A stretch of 64,000 nucleotides of DNA from Streptomyces niphimycinicus (GTDB lineage: Bacteria > Actinomycetota > Actinomycetes > Streptomycetales > Streptomycetaceae). Under the pieces are notes generated by a model, which ran no database searches, was not told the origin of the DNA, and saw only the letters and a list, made by a program, of their open reading frames with translations. Where the stretch lies: the NCBI RefSeq assembly GCF_018883605.1, contig NZ_JAHLEM010000015.1, forward strand, positions 35,924 to 99,923, written 5' to 3'. Below, in pieces: positions 8,153 to 16,245 of this stretch. A program made the translations under genes and the position numbers. Position 1 is the stretch's first letter; the number at the start of each line of letters is the position of its first letter.

Positions 8153-9586
8153 ATGGAGTTCAAGGGCAGGGCTGCCGACCTCGACCTGCTGACCAGGCAA
8201 CTGGACCTGGTGACCGGAGGTACGGGGGCCACCCGGGGCCAGGCTGTGATCATGACGGGGCGGCGCCGGGTGGGGAAGTCTCGCCTGGTCCAGGAGTTCT
8301 GTGACCGTTCCGGAGTTCCGTACGTGGTCTTCCAGGCGACCCGGGGCCGTAACGCCGTCGCCGAGCGATCGGACTTCTCCGCCGCGCTCGCGCAGTCCCC
8401 GCTGCCCGGGGCGGAGCTGGTGGCCGGACTCCAGGCCGCGGACTGGAACCAGGCGCTGCGGTCCCTGGCCGTCGCGGTGCCCGGCGATGCCCCGAGCATC
8501 GCCGTGATCGATGAAGTGCCGTGGCTGGTGGAACAGGACCGGGAGTTCGAAGGGGCGCTCCAGACGGTCTGGGACCGCCATCTGTCCGCCAAACCGGTTC
8601 TGCTGATCCTGGTGGGCAGTGACATGTCGGTGATGGAGGCGTTGCAGTCCTACGGCCGTCCGTTCTTCGGCCGGGCCACGAAGATGACCGTACGGCCGCT
8701 GCACCTGGCCGATGTGCAGGCGATGACCCGTCTGGACGCGGCGGACGCGGTCGACGCGCTCCTGATCACCGGAGGCTTCCCCGAGATCGTCCAGTCGTGG
8801 CGGCCAGGGATGGGGTGCACCGATTTCCTGCGCGAGGCCGTGGCCAACCCTCTCTCGCCGCTGCTGGTCGCGGGTGAACTGTCGCTGCTGGGGGAGTTCC
8901 CCGAGGCTTCGCATTCGCGGGCGGTCCTGGAGGCGGTCGGCAGCGGCGAGCGGACCTTCTCCGCCATCGCCGCGGGGGCCGGCGGCGCCGGCGCCCTGCC
9001 CTCCGGGACCCTGTCCCCGCTGCTGCACACCCTGCACACCAAACGCATACTGGCCACCGACCTTCCCCTCTCCACCAAGACCGACACCAAGAACAAGCGC
9101 TACCGGATCGCCGACCCCTACCTTCGTTTCTGGCTGGCCTTCCTGCATCGGGCCATCCCGCTCATCGAACGCGGCCGCGGGGATCTCGCCCTCGAACGCA
9201 TCGAACGGTCCTGGACCACCTGGCGAGGCCGCGCGGTCGAGCCGATCATCCGCGAGTCACTGCTACGCCTGCTCCCCGATGACCGGTGGCCCCATACGGA
9301 GGCGGTCGGCGGCTGGTGGAACCGTCAGAACAACCCCGAGATCGACCTGATCGGCGCCGACCGCGAACCGGTGGCGAGCACGGTGCACTTCATCGGCTCG
9401 GTCAAATGGCTGGAATCCCGGCCCTTCGGCCGCCGCGAATACGACGCCCTGGCCCGGGACATGCTCGCGGTCCCCGGCGCAGAACCGGACACCCCCCTGG
9501 TCGCCGTCTCCCGCTCCGGCACCGAGAACGGCCTCCCGCTAGCTGCACACTGGGGTCCGGAAGACCTGGTCAGCGCTTGGCAGTAG
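8153..9586 (+). CDS. Archaeal-type ATPase with C-terminal DUF234 (PD-(D/E)XK-like) domain
   Basis: 477 residues. Walker A GRRRVGKS at 36-43 and Walker B SIAVIDEVPWL near 115-125 identify the STAND-related 'ATPase_2' (archaeal ATPase) family. A winged-helix segment follows (TLSPLLHTLHTKRILATD), and then the DUF234 domain with YRIADPYLRFWLAF and the nuclease-like EIDLIGAD ... IGSVKW pattern, in which Asp and Lys match PD-(D/E)XK positions. The ATG at 8153 has GTGAAGG upstream. These proteins are abundant in mobile regions and are thought to be NTP-driven regulators or nucleases, but their biochemical role is not established. It stands alone between non-coding regions. Confidence 0.85.
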   Translation: MEFKGRAADLDLLTRQLDLVTGGTGATRGQAVIMTGRRRVGKSRLVQEFCDRSGVPYVVFQATRGRNAVAERSDFSAALAQSPLPGAELVAGLQAADWNQALRSLAVAVPGDAPSIAVIDEVPWLVEQDREFEGALQTVWDRHLSAKPVLLILVGSDMSVMEALQSYGRPFFGRATKMTVRPLHLADVQAMTRLDAADAVDALLITGGFPEIVQSWRPGMGCTDFLREAVANPLSPLLVAGELSLLGEFPEASHSRAVLEAVGSGERTFSAIAAGAGGAGALPSGTLSPLLHTLHTKRILATDLPLSTKTDTKNKRYRIADPYLRFWLAFLHRAIPLIERGRGDLALERIERSWTTWRGRAVEPIIRESLLRLLPDDRWPHTEAVGGWWNRQNNPEIDLIGADREPVASTVHFIGSVKWLESRPFGRREYDALARDMLAVPGAEPDTPLVAVSRSGTENGLPLAAHWGPEDLVSAWQ

Positions 9587-9678
9587 CCGACGGAGCAGCG
9601 GACAGGTGCGGTTCTCATCTGCCCTGACAGGTCACTGGTAGCGGGCTCTGCTGACACCTCGTGCAAGGTACTCCCGGC

Positions 9679-9744
9679 GAAGGACCCGGTACATGAAGGA
9701 CCCGGTACATGGGGACGAAACCGAGCTGGGGACGAAACCGAGCC
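9679..9744 (+). repeat. Two consecutive short tandem duplications (16 bp x2, 17 bp x2)
   Basis: gaaggacccggtacat occurs twice back to back (9679-9710) and is followed at once by ggggacgaaaccgagcY twice (9711-9744). The second unit leads into the longer repeat shared with 12892-13010. Confidence 0.9.
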
Positions 9745-9838
9745 ATTGATGAGCGGTGAGCTGGTGATCCAGACGGCCGTCCCGGTGAATCGCGCGGGCA
9801 CGTAGACGATCGGCGCTTCGGCCGCTGCGCACGGACCG
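9728..9838 (+). repeat. Left copy of a ~110-bp imperfect direct repeat flanking the SWIM genes
   Basis: Matches about 12892-13010 in the same orientation at roughly 85% by eye, including the stretch ggtgagctggtgatccagac, which is identical in both. The two copies bracket the SWIM-domain genes at 9866-12746. No open frame of note crosses the repeat. It could be an insertion-sequence remnant or a recombination-generated duplication. Confidence 0.7.
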
Positions 9839-9865
9839 GCCCGTACGCACCGGGCGGGGGCGCGC

Positions 9866-10693
9866 TTGAATGACCGCATGGCTGTGGTTGTGGACGAGAA
9901 GACGGTGCACGCGTTCGCCGACGACACCGAGGTCACCGAGGGGCGGACGCTGCTCGCCGACGGCGCGGTGATCGAGGCGGAGAGTGAGCAGCGCGGCGTC
10001 AGCGGCTTGGTGCGGGACGGCTCGGGCGCCGCCTGCGACGTGTGGGTGCAGGTCGTAGGGCGGGAACTGACGGCGGAATGCGACGGTCCGTGCGCCCTGG
10101 CCTCAGGACGCTTGTGCCGACATGCCGTCGCACTCGCCCTGCACGCCGTCGAACGGCGCTTGCCCTGGCACACCCCGCCCACCACTCGCCGCACGCCCCG
10201 CGAAGCCCTGCACGCGCTCACCGCCGTGGAGAAGGCCACCGTTCTGGACCGGCTGCTGGACGCTCGGCCCGAACTGCGCACGGAGGCCGACAAGATGGCC
10301 GTACGACTGCTCGCTCCGCGTGAACGCACCGAACTGACCGCCCTTCAGGAGGGGACGGCGGCCGATGTCGAGCAGGCCCTGCGCGCCCTGGACGCCGACA
10401 GTCTGACCACCGGCCACCGACCCGGCTTCGGGTACACCGACGTATCCGAGGCGGCGAGCCGCCTGATCGAGCCGGTCATCGAACAGCACGAGGCCGATGT
10501 CCGCCGCCGGCTGGCGCTGGGCATGCCCGACGCGGCCGAGGCCGTGGCTCTCGGCGTACTCGACGGCCTGGACGCCTGCGAGGGCGACTACGACGGCGAC
10601 GAGGTGCTGTGCTACGCCGGGGAGAACCTCGCCGAGATCTACGGGTACAAGATCCGTGAACTGATGCGCACCGCGGGCCGGGCCATGGAGTAG
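9866..10693 (+). CDS. SWIM zinc-finger-like protein (short)
   Basis: 275 residues. The segment ELTAECDGPCALASGRLCRHAVALAL (about 73-98) has the Cys...Cys...CxH spacing and following helix of a SWIM domain, although the first CxC is loosened. The rest is helical. It is transcribed in the same direction as the larger SWIM protein 367 bp downstream and probably has a related role; SWIM domains bind DNA or proteins, and no specific function is known for the Streptomyces group. The start is uncertain: TTG at 9866 lies 5 nt from a GGGGG block, while ATG at 9878 (MAVVV) lies 17 nt from it. Confidence 0.6.
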   Translation: MNDRMAVVVDEKTVHAFADDTEVTEGRTLLADGAVIEAESEQRGVSGLVRDGSGAACDVWVQVVGRELTAECDGPCALASGRLCRHAVALALHAVERRLPWHTPPTTRRTPREALHALTAVEKATVLDRLLDARPELRTEADKMAVRLLAPRERTELTALQEGTAADVEQALRALDADSLTTGHRPGFGYTDVSEAASRLIEPVIEQHEADVRRRLALGMPDAAEAVALGVLDGLDACEGDYDGDEVLCYAGENLAEIYGYKIRELMRTAGRAME

Positions 10694-11060
10694 GCCCGCC
10701 ACCGCGCCGACGCGAGGCCGGCCGGGGAACACCTGCGATCCGGGGCTGAGCTTCAGGAGGGGGATATCAGGTTGCCGCGGTAGCCGCGCTGCGGGAACCC
10801 GGCGGCACCACGCCAAGGGAGGGCGCTCACGGGTCCTGCCGGTGGGTAGCGCGAATCTCGCTGAATCCGGGGCAAGAAGGAACCCGGAAGCCCGGGTGCT
10901 CATCACCGGCGGCGCCGCTCCGCACAGGGCCGCCGAACACATCCGGGCGACTGAGGTGCCGGGATTGGAGGCCAAGCCTGCCGAAGTCGTCAGCTCGCGC
11001 CCCTGGCCTCTCCTAGGCTGGCGGTGCATCGGAGCACAACCACGGCAGAGCGGAAGAACC
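10694..11060. other. Intergenic stretch between the two SWIM genes
   Basis: 367 bp. A frame is open through part of it, in phase with the downstream gene, but it has atypical composition and no ribosome binding site. I see no repeat, terminator or RNA gene. Confidence 0.3.
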
Positions 11061-12746
11061 ATGCGCGGCCTCACTGAGGCGAACCTCAAAATGCTGGCCG
11101 GCCCCCGTTCCTACGAGCGCGGGCTCGGCTACCTGGACGCGGTGTCCGGAGTCGAGGTCGGTGACGGCTGGGTCACCGCGAGTGTCCATGGCACGGAGCG
11201 GTACGAGGTGGAGCTGACGCTGGACGGGACAGGTGGGCTGTCCGGAGAGTGCGACTGCCCGTACGGCATGGAGGGCAACTTCTGCAAGCATCTGGTCGCC
11301 CTCGGCCTGACGGTGCTCGCCCAGCGGGAGAGCCTGCCGCGGCAGCGGAAGGCGGCCCGGGACCGTGCGCAGGACCTTGACGGGTGGCTGTCCGCCCTGT
11401 CCAAGGACTCATTACTCGCCCTCGTACGGGAACAGATCGCCGAGGACCGGCAGTTGCGCCGCCGCCTGGAGCTTCGGGCCGCGAGCGCTCGCGGCGACCT
11501 CGCCGCGGTCCGGGCCCGTATCCGTGATCTGCTGGACATCTCACCGTTCACGCAGTACGGGTACGTCGAGTACGCCGATGCCCGCGCCTACGCCGATCAG
11601 GCCGGGCAGGCGGTGTCCGCGATCGGCGCGCTCACCGGTTCGGGCCGGGCCGACGACGCGATCACCCTGGCGCGGGAGGCGATGAAGCTGCTCGCCGACG
11701 CGGTGGAGAGCGTCGACGACTCGGACGGATGGCTCGGGCAGGTCGGTGCGGACCTCGCCGACGCCCACCTCGAAGCGTGCCGTGCGGCACGCCCCGACCC
11801 CGAGGAGCTCGCGCGCTGGCTGGTCGGTCATGCGCTCGGCGACGTGGACGACGGCCTCACGGACATCGATCCGCTCGACTACGAGGACGTCCTCGGCGAA
11901 GAGGGGATGGCCGTCCTGCGGAAGTCGGCGGTCGAGGCGTGGCGGGGGAACCGCCGCGGCTGGGCGGAGAAGTACCTGATGGAGCGTCTGGCCAAGGCGG
12001 GAGGTGACGTGGACGCGGTGATCGCCGTGCATGCGGCCGACCTCTCACCGAACGGCCACACACACCTGGTCATCGCCCACGAGCTGGACACCGCCCGGCG
12101 CCCCGACGAGGCCCTGCGCTGGGCGGAACGCGGCATCCAGGAAACCCGGGGCACCTGTGACCTCGCCGTCATCGACACCGCCCTCGTCGACTACCTCTGC
12201 GACCGCTACGCGCAGGCGGATCGGATGCCCGATGCCGTCGCCCTGCGCCGCGACCACTTCGGCGCCCGCCGCACCCTGCTCGCGTACCAGCAACTGCGAG
12301 CCGCCGCCCGGGCCGCGGACTGCTGGCCGGCCGAGCGTGAGGGAGCGCTGGCTCTGCTGCGTGCCGACGCAGAGCAGCAACAGCACTCGCGGTACGGCGG
12401 CCCGATCCTGATCGACGCCCTGCTCGACGACAAGGACACCGACGCGGCCTGGCATGCCGCCACCGAGACCGGCGCCCACGACCAACAGTGGCTCACGCTC
12501 GCCGACCAGGCCCGTGCCGCCCGCCCCGCCGACGCCCTCGGCGTCTACCGGCGCCTGGCCGAAGCCCTCACGAAGCAGACGGGTAACGCGATCTACGAGC
12601 AGCTCACCAGCCTGCTGCTGAGCATCCGCGACTGCCACCGCCGCCTGGGTACACAGGACGAGTTCACCACATACCTCACCGCCCTGCGCGCCGACCAGAA
12701 GCGCAAACGAAACCTGATGCGGCTCCTGGACCAGCACGGCCTGTGA
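11061..12746 (+). CDS. SWIM zinc-finger domain protein (long)
   Basis: 561 residues. A clear SWIM motif CDCPYGMEGNFCKHLVAL near residues 70-90 gives CxC-x(8)-CxH. The remainder is an extended alpha-helical array with TPR-like pairs (DEALRWAERGIQETRG, ADALGVYRRLAEALT), suggesting protein interaction. The ATG at 11061 follows GCGGAAGAACC, a good ribosome binding site; the frame is open further upstream but that part does not look like the family. This architecture is common in Streptomyces without known function; SWIM proteins elsewhere act with ATPases, transposases or recombination mediators. Confidence 0.8.
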   Translation: MRGLTEANLKMLAGPRSYERGLGYLDAVSGVEVGDGWVTASVHGTERYEVELTLDGTGGLSGECDCPYGMEGNFCKHLVALGLTVLAQRESLPRQRKAARDRAQDLDGWLSALSKDSLLALVREQIAEDRQLRRRLELRAASARGDLAAVRARIRDLLDISPFTQYGYVEYADARAYADQAGQAVSAIGALTGSGRADDAITLAREAMKLLADAVESVDDSDGWLGQVGADLADAHLEACRAARPDPEELARWLVGHALGDVDDGLTDIDPLDYEDVLGEEGMAVLRKSAVEAWRGNRRGWAEKYLMERLAKAGGDVDAVIAVHAADLSPNGHTHLVIAHELDTARRPDEALRWAERGIQETRGTCDLAVIDTALVDYLCDRYAQADRMPDAVALRRDHFGARRTLLAYQQLRAAARAADCWPAEREGALALLRADAEQQQHSRYGGPILIDALLDDKDTDAAWHAATETGAHDQQWLTLADQARAARPADALGVYRRLAEALTKQTGNAIYEQLTSLLLSIRDCHRRLGTQDEFTTYLTALRADQKRKRNLMRLLDQHGL

Positions 12747-12891
12747 ACCCACAACCGGCCCCTGAAAGCCGAGCCTGTACGACCGGAGCCTGGGGCGTCC
12801 GACGGCCGGTTGGGAATCGTTGTATGGCATGGGCCGACTGCTGTAGTGAAGCGCTTCTCGCAGGCTCGAGTGCCCGGCGGGGAACTCGGCA

Positions 12892-13010
12892 AATGGGGAC
12901 AAAGCGAGCCATTAATGGGCGGTGAGCTGGTGATCCAGACGACCGTCCCGGTGCCGGTGACTCGAGCGCGCACGTAGCCGACCGGCGCTCCGCCCGCACC
13001 GCACGGCAGT
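12892..13010 (+). repeat. Right copy of the ~110-bp imperfect direct repeat
   Basis: Partner of 9728-9838, same orientation, with a 6-bp insertion (an extra 'ccggtg') and scattered substitutions. It lies about 145 bp after the stop of the long SWIM gene. Confidence 0.7.
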
Positions 13011-13096
13011 CGCCCCTAGCGCATCAGCGGCGGACCGGACGACCGGCGTTGTGTCGGCTCTCGCCTGGCGCACATTCGGCAGAGCGCGAGGGGTGT

Positions 13097-13385
13097 GCCG
13101 TCAGATTTTGATGATGGTGATGTGTCCGCCGCATAGCGCCGTGAGGTCTTCGGGGTCGGAGGTGAGCACTGTTGTGAGCCCAGAGACGGCAAGGGCGGCG
13201 GCACTGAACATGGCGTCGATGGCGTACTTGTGCCCGTGTCGGCCAGGAGAGCGGCGGCGTGGCGGGCGACGGCGTCGGTGACTGGCTCGACGACTCAGCC
13301 GGTTACCGCGCGGTCTCGCAGTACGGCTTTGGCCAGTCTCTCGCTGTCGAGGACCAGGGTGCCGCCGGTCGGTCAGTAGGAGAGA
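13097..13385 (-). pseudogene. Degraded PIN-domain (VapC-like) toxin gene
   Basis: On the minus strand a start-less piece reads GGTLVLDSERLAKAVLRDR, the N-terminal strand of a PIN domain with its first acidic residue. It then hits a stop. A second piece reads VVEPVTDAVARHAAALLADTG, and in a shifted frame HKYAIDAMFSAAALAV ... TVLTSDPEDLTALCGG to the stop at 13097. The last part carries the acidic residues and C-terminal strand of PIN RNases. The middle third of the domain is missing. It is a dead toxin gene, and no antitoxin partner is visible. Confidence 0.7.
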
Positions 13386-13537
13386 TCATAAATCGTTCCG
13401 CTTCGCGGGCACGGGCCGGGGTTTTCGGCCCCTGTAACCCCATTTGTCGCAGCACGCAAGGGAGTTGGGTTACTCTCTCCCACTCTCCGGGGGCCTGACC
13501 GAAGCACCGCACCTCACCGTCACATCAAGGGGAGCAT

Positions 13538-13942
13538 GTGGATCAGAACGTGCTGGCGCTTGCAGGAGCCGCAGGTACGACCATCGTGACGCTGATGGTC
13601 ACCGACGCATGGGAGCAGGCCAGGCGCGGTGTTGTATCCCTCTGGCAACGCTTTCGGCCGCAGGAGGCGGAGGAAATCGATGGACTTCTGTCCAGGTCGC
13701 GTGAGGCTCTCCTCACCGGCGGGGAGCAGGCCGACATCGAAAGCGAGTGGCAACTCCGTCTCGGCGCTCTGTTGGCTCAGCGGCAGGAAGCCACAGCCGC
13801 ACTGTCGTCCCTGCTGAGTGAGCTGAACTCTGACCGGAACGGCCAGGTGATCAGTGGAACGATGCACCTCGAGGCGCACGTCGGCGGCCAGGGGCAGGTT
13901 TACCAGTCCGCACGTGACCAGACCGTGAACCACTACCGCTGA
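13538..13942 (+). CDS. Small protein with C-terminal 'VYQSARDQTV' segment
   Basis: 134 residues, GTG start 4 bases after AAGGGGAG. A hydrophobic N-terminus (LALAGAAGTTIVTLMVTDAW) may be a membrane anchor. A charged helical middle follows, and the C-terminus is a Gly/Gln-rich strand region ending VYQSARDQTVNHYR. That C-terminal segment is clearly similar to residues 10-40 of the next protein. Such short 'VYQAGRDQ' segments recur in Streptomyces signalling or conflict proteins and probably mediate pairing between components. The next gene starts 6 bp after this stop, so the two form an operon. No enzymatic motif seen. Confidence 0.65.
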   Translation: MDQNVLALAGAAGTTIVTLMVTDAWEQARRGVVSLWQRFRPQEAEEIDGLLSRSREALLTGGEQADIESEWQLRLGALLAQRQEATAALSSLLSELNSDRNGQVISGTMHLEAHVGGQGQVYQSARDQTVNHYR

Positions 13943-13948
13943 TCGAGC

Positions 13949-15058
13949 ATGAACGAGTCAACAGACCCTCTCACTGGCGCGATCCACTTGTGGGGTACCG
14001 CTTCGGAGGGCGCTGGCGTGTACCAGGCGGGTCGAGACCAGACCGTGATGCACGTCAACCTCAATGTGAGTGGGGACCAGGATGGTTCAGGGCACCTCGG
14101 CCTACGTGTCACCCCGGAAGCTGCTCAACAGCACACGCAGTACGTCATCGAGAAATTGACCCTGGCTGTTGAGCACTTCCGCCGCAGATGCGAGGAACTG
14201 GAGGACGAGGCGTGCCGGGCCCGTATGGAAGGACGCCGCGAGGCGCTGCGCGAGGTGGAGCAGAAACTGCGGGACGCCGAGTGGCGTGTGATGCAGGCCC
14301 AGGCGATGAAAAAGCAGGCCGAGCAGGAACGCGAGCGTCTCGAGGCCCTCTTGGCCCGGTCGCGGTACAGGGCGGCCGCAGCGAGTCGGCAGCCGGCGCA
14401 GGGGGTGGCGGCGCCGGACGACCAGCGAGTCTTCGAGACAGTCCTGGCCTCGGCCGATGACGAACTGCAATTGATTCGTGAAGAGTTGCGCACTCTGGCC
14501 GACGATCTTCGGGGGAGTGAGGAGCGGCCCGACGGCGGTCGGGTTGTACGAGGTGAAACCGAACCCGCGCCCCCGGTCGTCCCGGACCGGGCGCCTGAGG
14601 TCGCCACCGGGACTTCGATCGGCTCCCCGGCGCCTGGGACACCGCGCTCTCAAGCGCGAGCGGTGACCAGTACCTCGCAGCGCGCCACCCGCACGCTGGG
14701 ACGCGGCCGACGGTTCCTAGGCCGCCTGTTCTTCGTCTCCGCCGGATTGCCGATGCCCGTCGCAGGCGCGGCCATAAGAGCGACGTTCTCCCACGAACCG
14801 GGAGTGGCAGTCATCTGGCGCGTTCTGTTCCCCGTGAGCGCGGTACTTCTCGTCACCATGGCGGCCGCCCTGCTCCTCTTGTTCGCTAGGTTGGCGTACG
14901 CGTGGGGGCAGGACGAAGGAACACATTCATTGAGCTGTGCCGTCCACGCAATAGTGGGCATCGTGACCTGCCTCGTGGGAATGGCACTGACGCCGGACGC
15001 CCTGCCGCTGCTGGCCGACTGCGGCCGGTTGTTCGCGGAGTACCTCGGTCCGTTGTAG
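13949..15058 (+). CDS. Coiled-coil membrane protein with N-terminal 'VYQAGRDQTV' segment
   Basis: 369 residues. The N-terminus (about 10-40) carries GVYQAGRDQTVMHVNL, homologous to the tail of the preceding protein. Residues about 65-180 form a long Arg/Glu/Gln-rich coiled coil. A Pro/Thr-rich linker follows, and then three hydrophobic segments near the C-terminus (FFVSAGLPMPVAGAA; VSAVLLVTMAAALLLLFARL; AIVGIVTCLVGMAL). It is thus a membrane-anchored partner whose shared segment would bring the small protein or other carriers of the motif to the membrane. No catalytic domain recognised, so the function is inferred only from layout. Confidence 0.65.
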   Translation: MNESTDPLTGAIHLWGTASEGAGVYQAGRDQTVMHVNLNVSGDQDGSGHLGLRVTPEAAQQHTQYVIEKLTLAVEHFRRRCEELEDEACRARMEGRREALREVEQKLRDAEWRVMQAQAMKKQAEQERERLEALLARSRYRAAAASRQPAQGVAAPDDQRVFETVLASADDELQLIREELRTLADDLRGSEERPDGGRVVRGETEPAPPVVPDRAPEVATGTSIGSPAPGTPRSQARAVTSTSQRATRTLGRGRRFLGRLFFVSAGLPMPVAGAAIRATFSHEPGVAVIWRVLFPVSAVLLVTMAAALLLLFARLAYAWGQDEGTHSLSCAVHAIVGIVTCLVGMALTPDALPLLADCGRLFAEYLGPL

Positions 15059-15340
15059 GCCTGTCGGCGAATTTCGAAGGGCCGCGTCCACGGTCTTGGT
15101 GTACGGCGACGGCGCGCAGGCAGTGGGAGCGCCGGGTGTAACACCTTTCCCGGATGCACTGCACTTCGGCGGGTACAGCAAGAGAGCCGACCGGCGCCTG
15201 ACCGCACGGGGAGCCGCCTCTGACGGCTTCCGTGCCACCACCCGGCGGCTCGGCCGTAGGGCGACCCTCTCACCGATGGGTGTGGCCCTGGATACAGTGG
15301 GTAGCCACAGCGTGCTCGACCACCTCGACCGGAGGCAGAC

Positions 15341-15610
15341 ATGGCCCGTGCCTGGGAGGCTGACCCGTCCGCGTTATTCGAGCGTCGGCTTGGGAAGTCG
15401 GCCGAAGAGCTCGGGAACTCCGATGGTAATGACGAGTGTCCGGACATCTGGCAGCTCGACAACGGTGATGTGGCTGTGATCGGCAGGGATCTGACAGCCG
15501 TCTACGGCCCCCGCCTGCCGCAGGGCGTGAGCCTCGCTCCTGATGAGCGGCTGGTCGTCATCCCGGGGAACATGCTCCGCGCGGCGAAGAAGGACATCCC
15601 CGATGCTTGA
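15341..15610 (+). CDS. Small hypothetical protein, first gene of the DUF6879/NB-ARC operon
   Basis: 89 residues, ATG with GGAGG a few bases upstream (cgaccggaggcagac). An acidic protein with a conserved-looking core IWQLDNGDVAVIGRDLT. It is of the kind usually found immediately upstream of DUF6879 genes in Streptomyces. It overlaps the next gene by 8 bp, indicating translational coupling. Function unknown. Confidence 0.75.
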   Translation: MARAWEADPSALFERRLGKSAEELGNSDGNDECPDIWQLDNGDVAVIGRDLTAVYGPRLPQGVSLAPDERLVVIPGNMLRAAKKDIPDA

Positions 15611-16241
15611 TCTCCTCGCCCCCGTCCTCGTTCCCGAGCAGGGCGATCGGCTCACCCGCACCGCCTACAAGGAGGACTTCCGGCAACGGGAGGACGCGGT
15701 CCGTAACGGCAGTTCCTGGAAACTGGAGCGCCGACAGCACTTCGAGGAGCAGGGCAGTCCGAGCCGGGACGCCCTGCGCCGGGGTGACTGGGAGGAGGCG
15801 CTTCGGCTCCTCGCCGACCGACGCGACACCTTGGCCGCGACCGCTCAGGAAGACGAGCGCAGGGGATATGTCTTTCACCGTGTGCGGGTGGTCGAGAGTC
15901 CACTGACGCCGTATGTGCAGTGGGAACTCCACTCCCAGCGCCAGCGCGCGGAGTACGGGCAGCGGATCAGGGTCGTGCCCGCCGCGCAGGTGACCGTCTC
16001 GGAGGACACCGGTCCGCTTCCGGAAGTGGTGGTGCTGGGCGGCCGCACCCTCTTCCAAGTCCTGTACACCGAAGCAGGAGTTGCGAACGGTGCGATCCGC
16101 TACACCGACCGTGACCTCGTCGAGCGCTGGGAGAACTACATCAAGGCGCTCTACGCGGTGGGTGAAGGGGTGATCTCCTACTTCGACCGTGAGGTGGCGC
16201 GCCTTGATCCGCCGACGCTGAGCGACGCGGGAAGGGAGTAG
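15603..16241 (+). CDS. DUF6879 family protein
   Basis: 212 residues. The pattern YKEDFRQRED near the start, then RVVESPLTPYVQWELHSQRQRAEYGQRIRVV and YTDRDLVERWENYIKALYAVGEGVISYFDR, matches the large actinobacterial family usually annotated DUF6879. Members sit beside small partners and XRE regulators; their activity is unknown. It overlaps the 89-residue gene by 8 bp, and its stop lies 4 bases before the probable start of the NB-ARC gene, so the three are one transcription unit. Confidence 0.8.
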   Translation: MLDLLAPVLVPEQGDRLTRTAYKEDFRQREDAVRNGSSWKLERRQHFEEQGSPSRDALRRGDWEEALRLLADRRDTLAATAQEDERRGYVFHRVRVVESPLTPYVQWELHSQRQRAEYGQRIRVVPAAQVTVSEDTGPLPEVVVLGGRTLFQVLYTEAGVANGAIRYTDRDLVERWENYIKALYAVGEGVISYFDREVARLDPPTLSDAGRE

Positions 16242-16245
16242 ACCG

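Noticed and set aside
9679..9744. A CRISPR-like array
   Set aside because: The repeats are directly adjacent, two copies each, without spacers and with no cas gene nearby.
15120..15150. The near-palindrome ggtgtaacacc upstream of the 89-residue gene as an operator
   Set aside because: Too short and about 200 bp from the start; no second copy found near regulators in the window.
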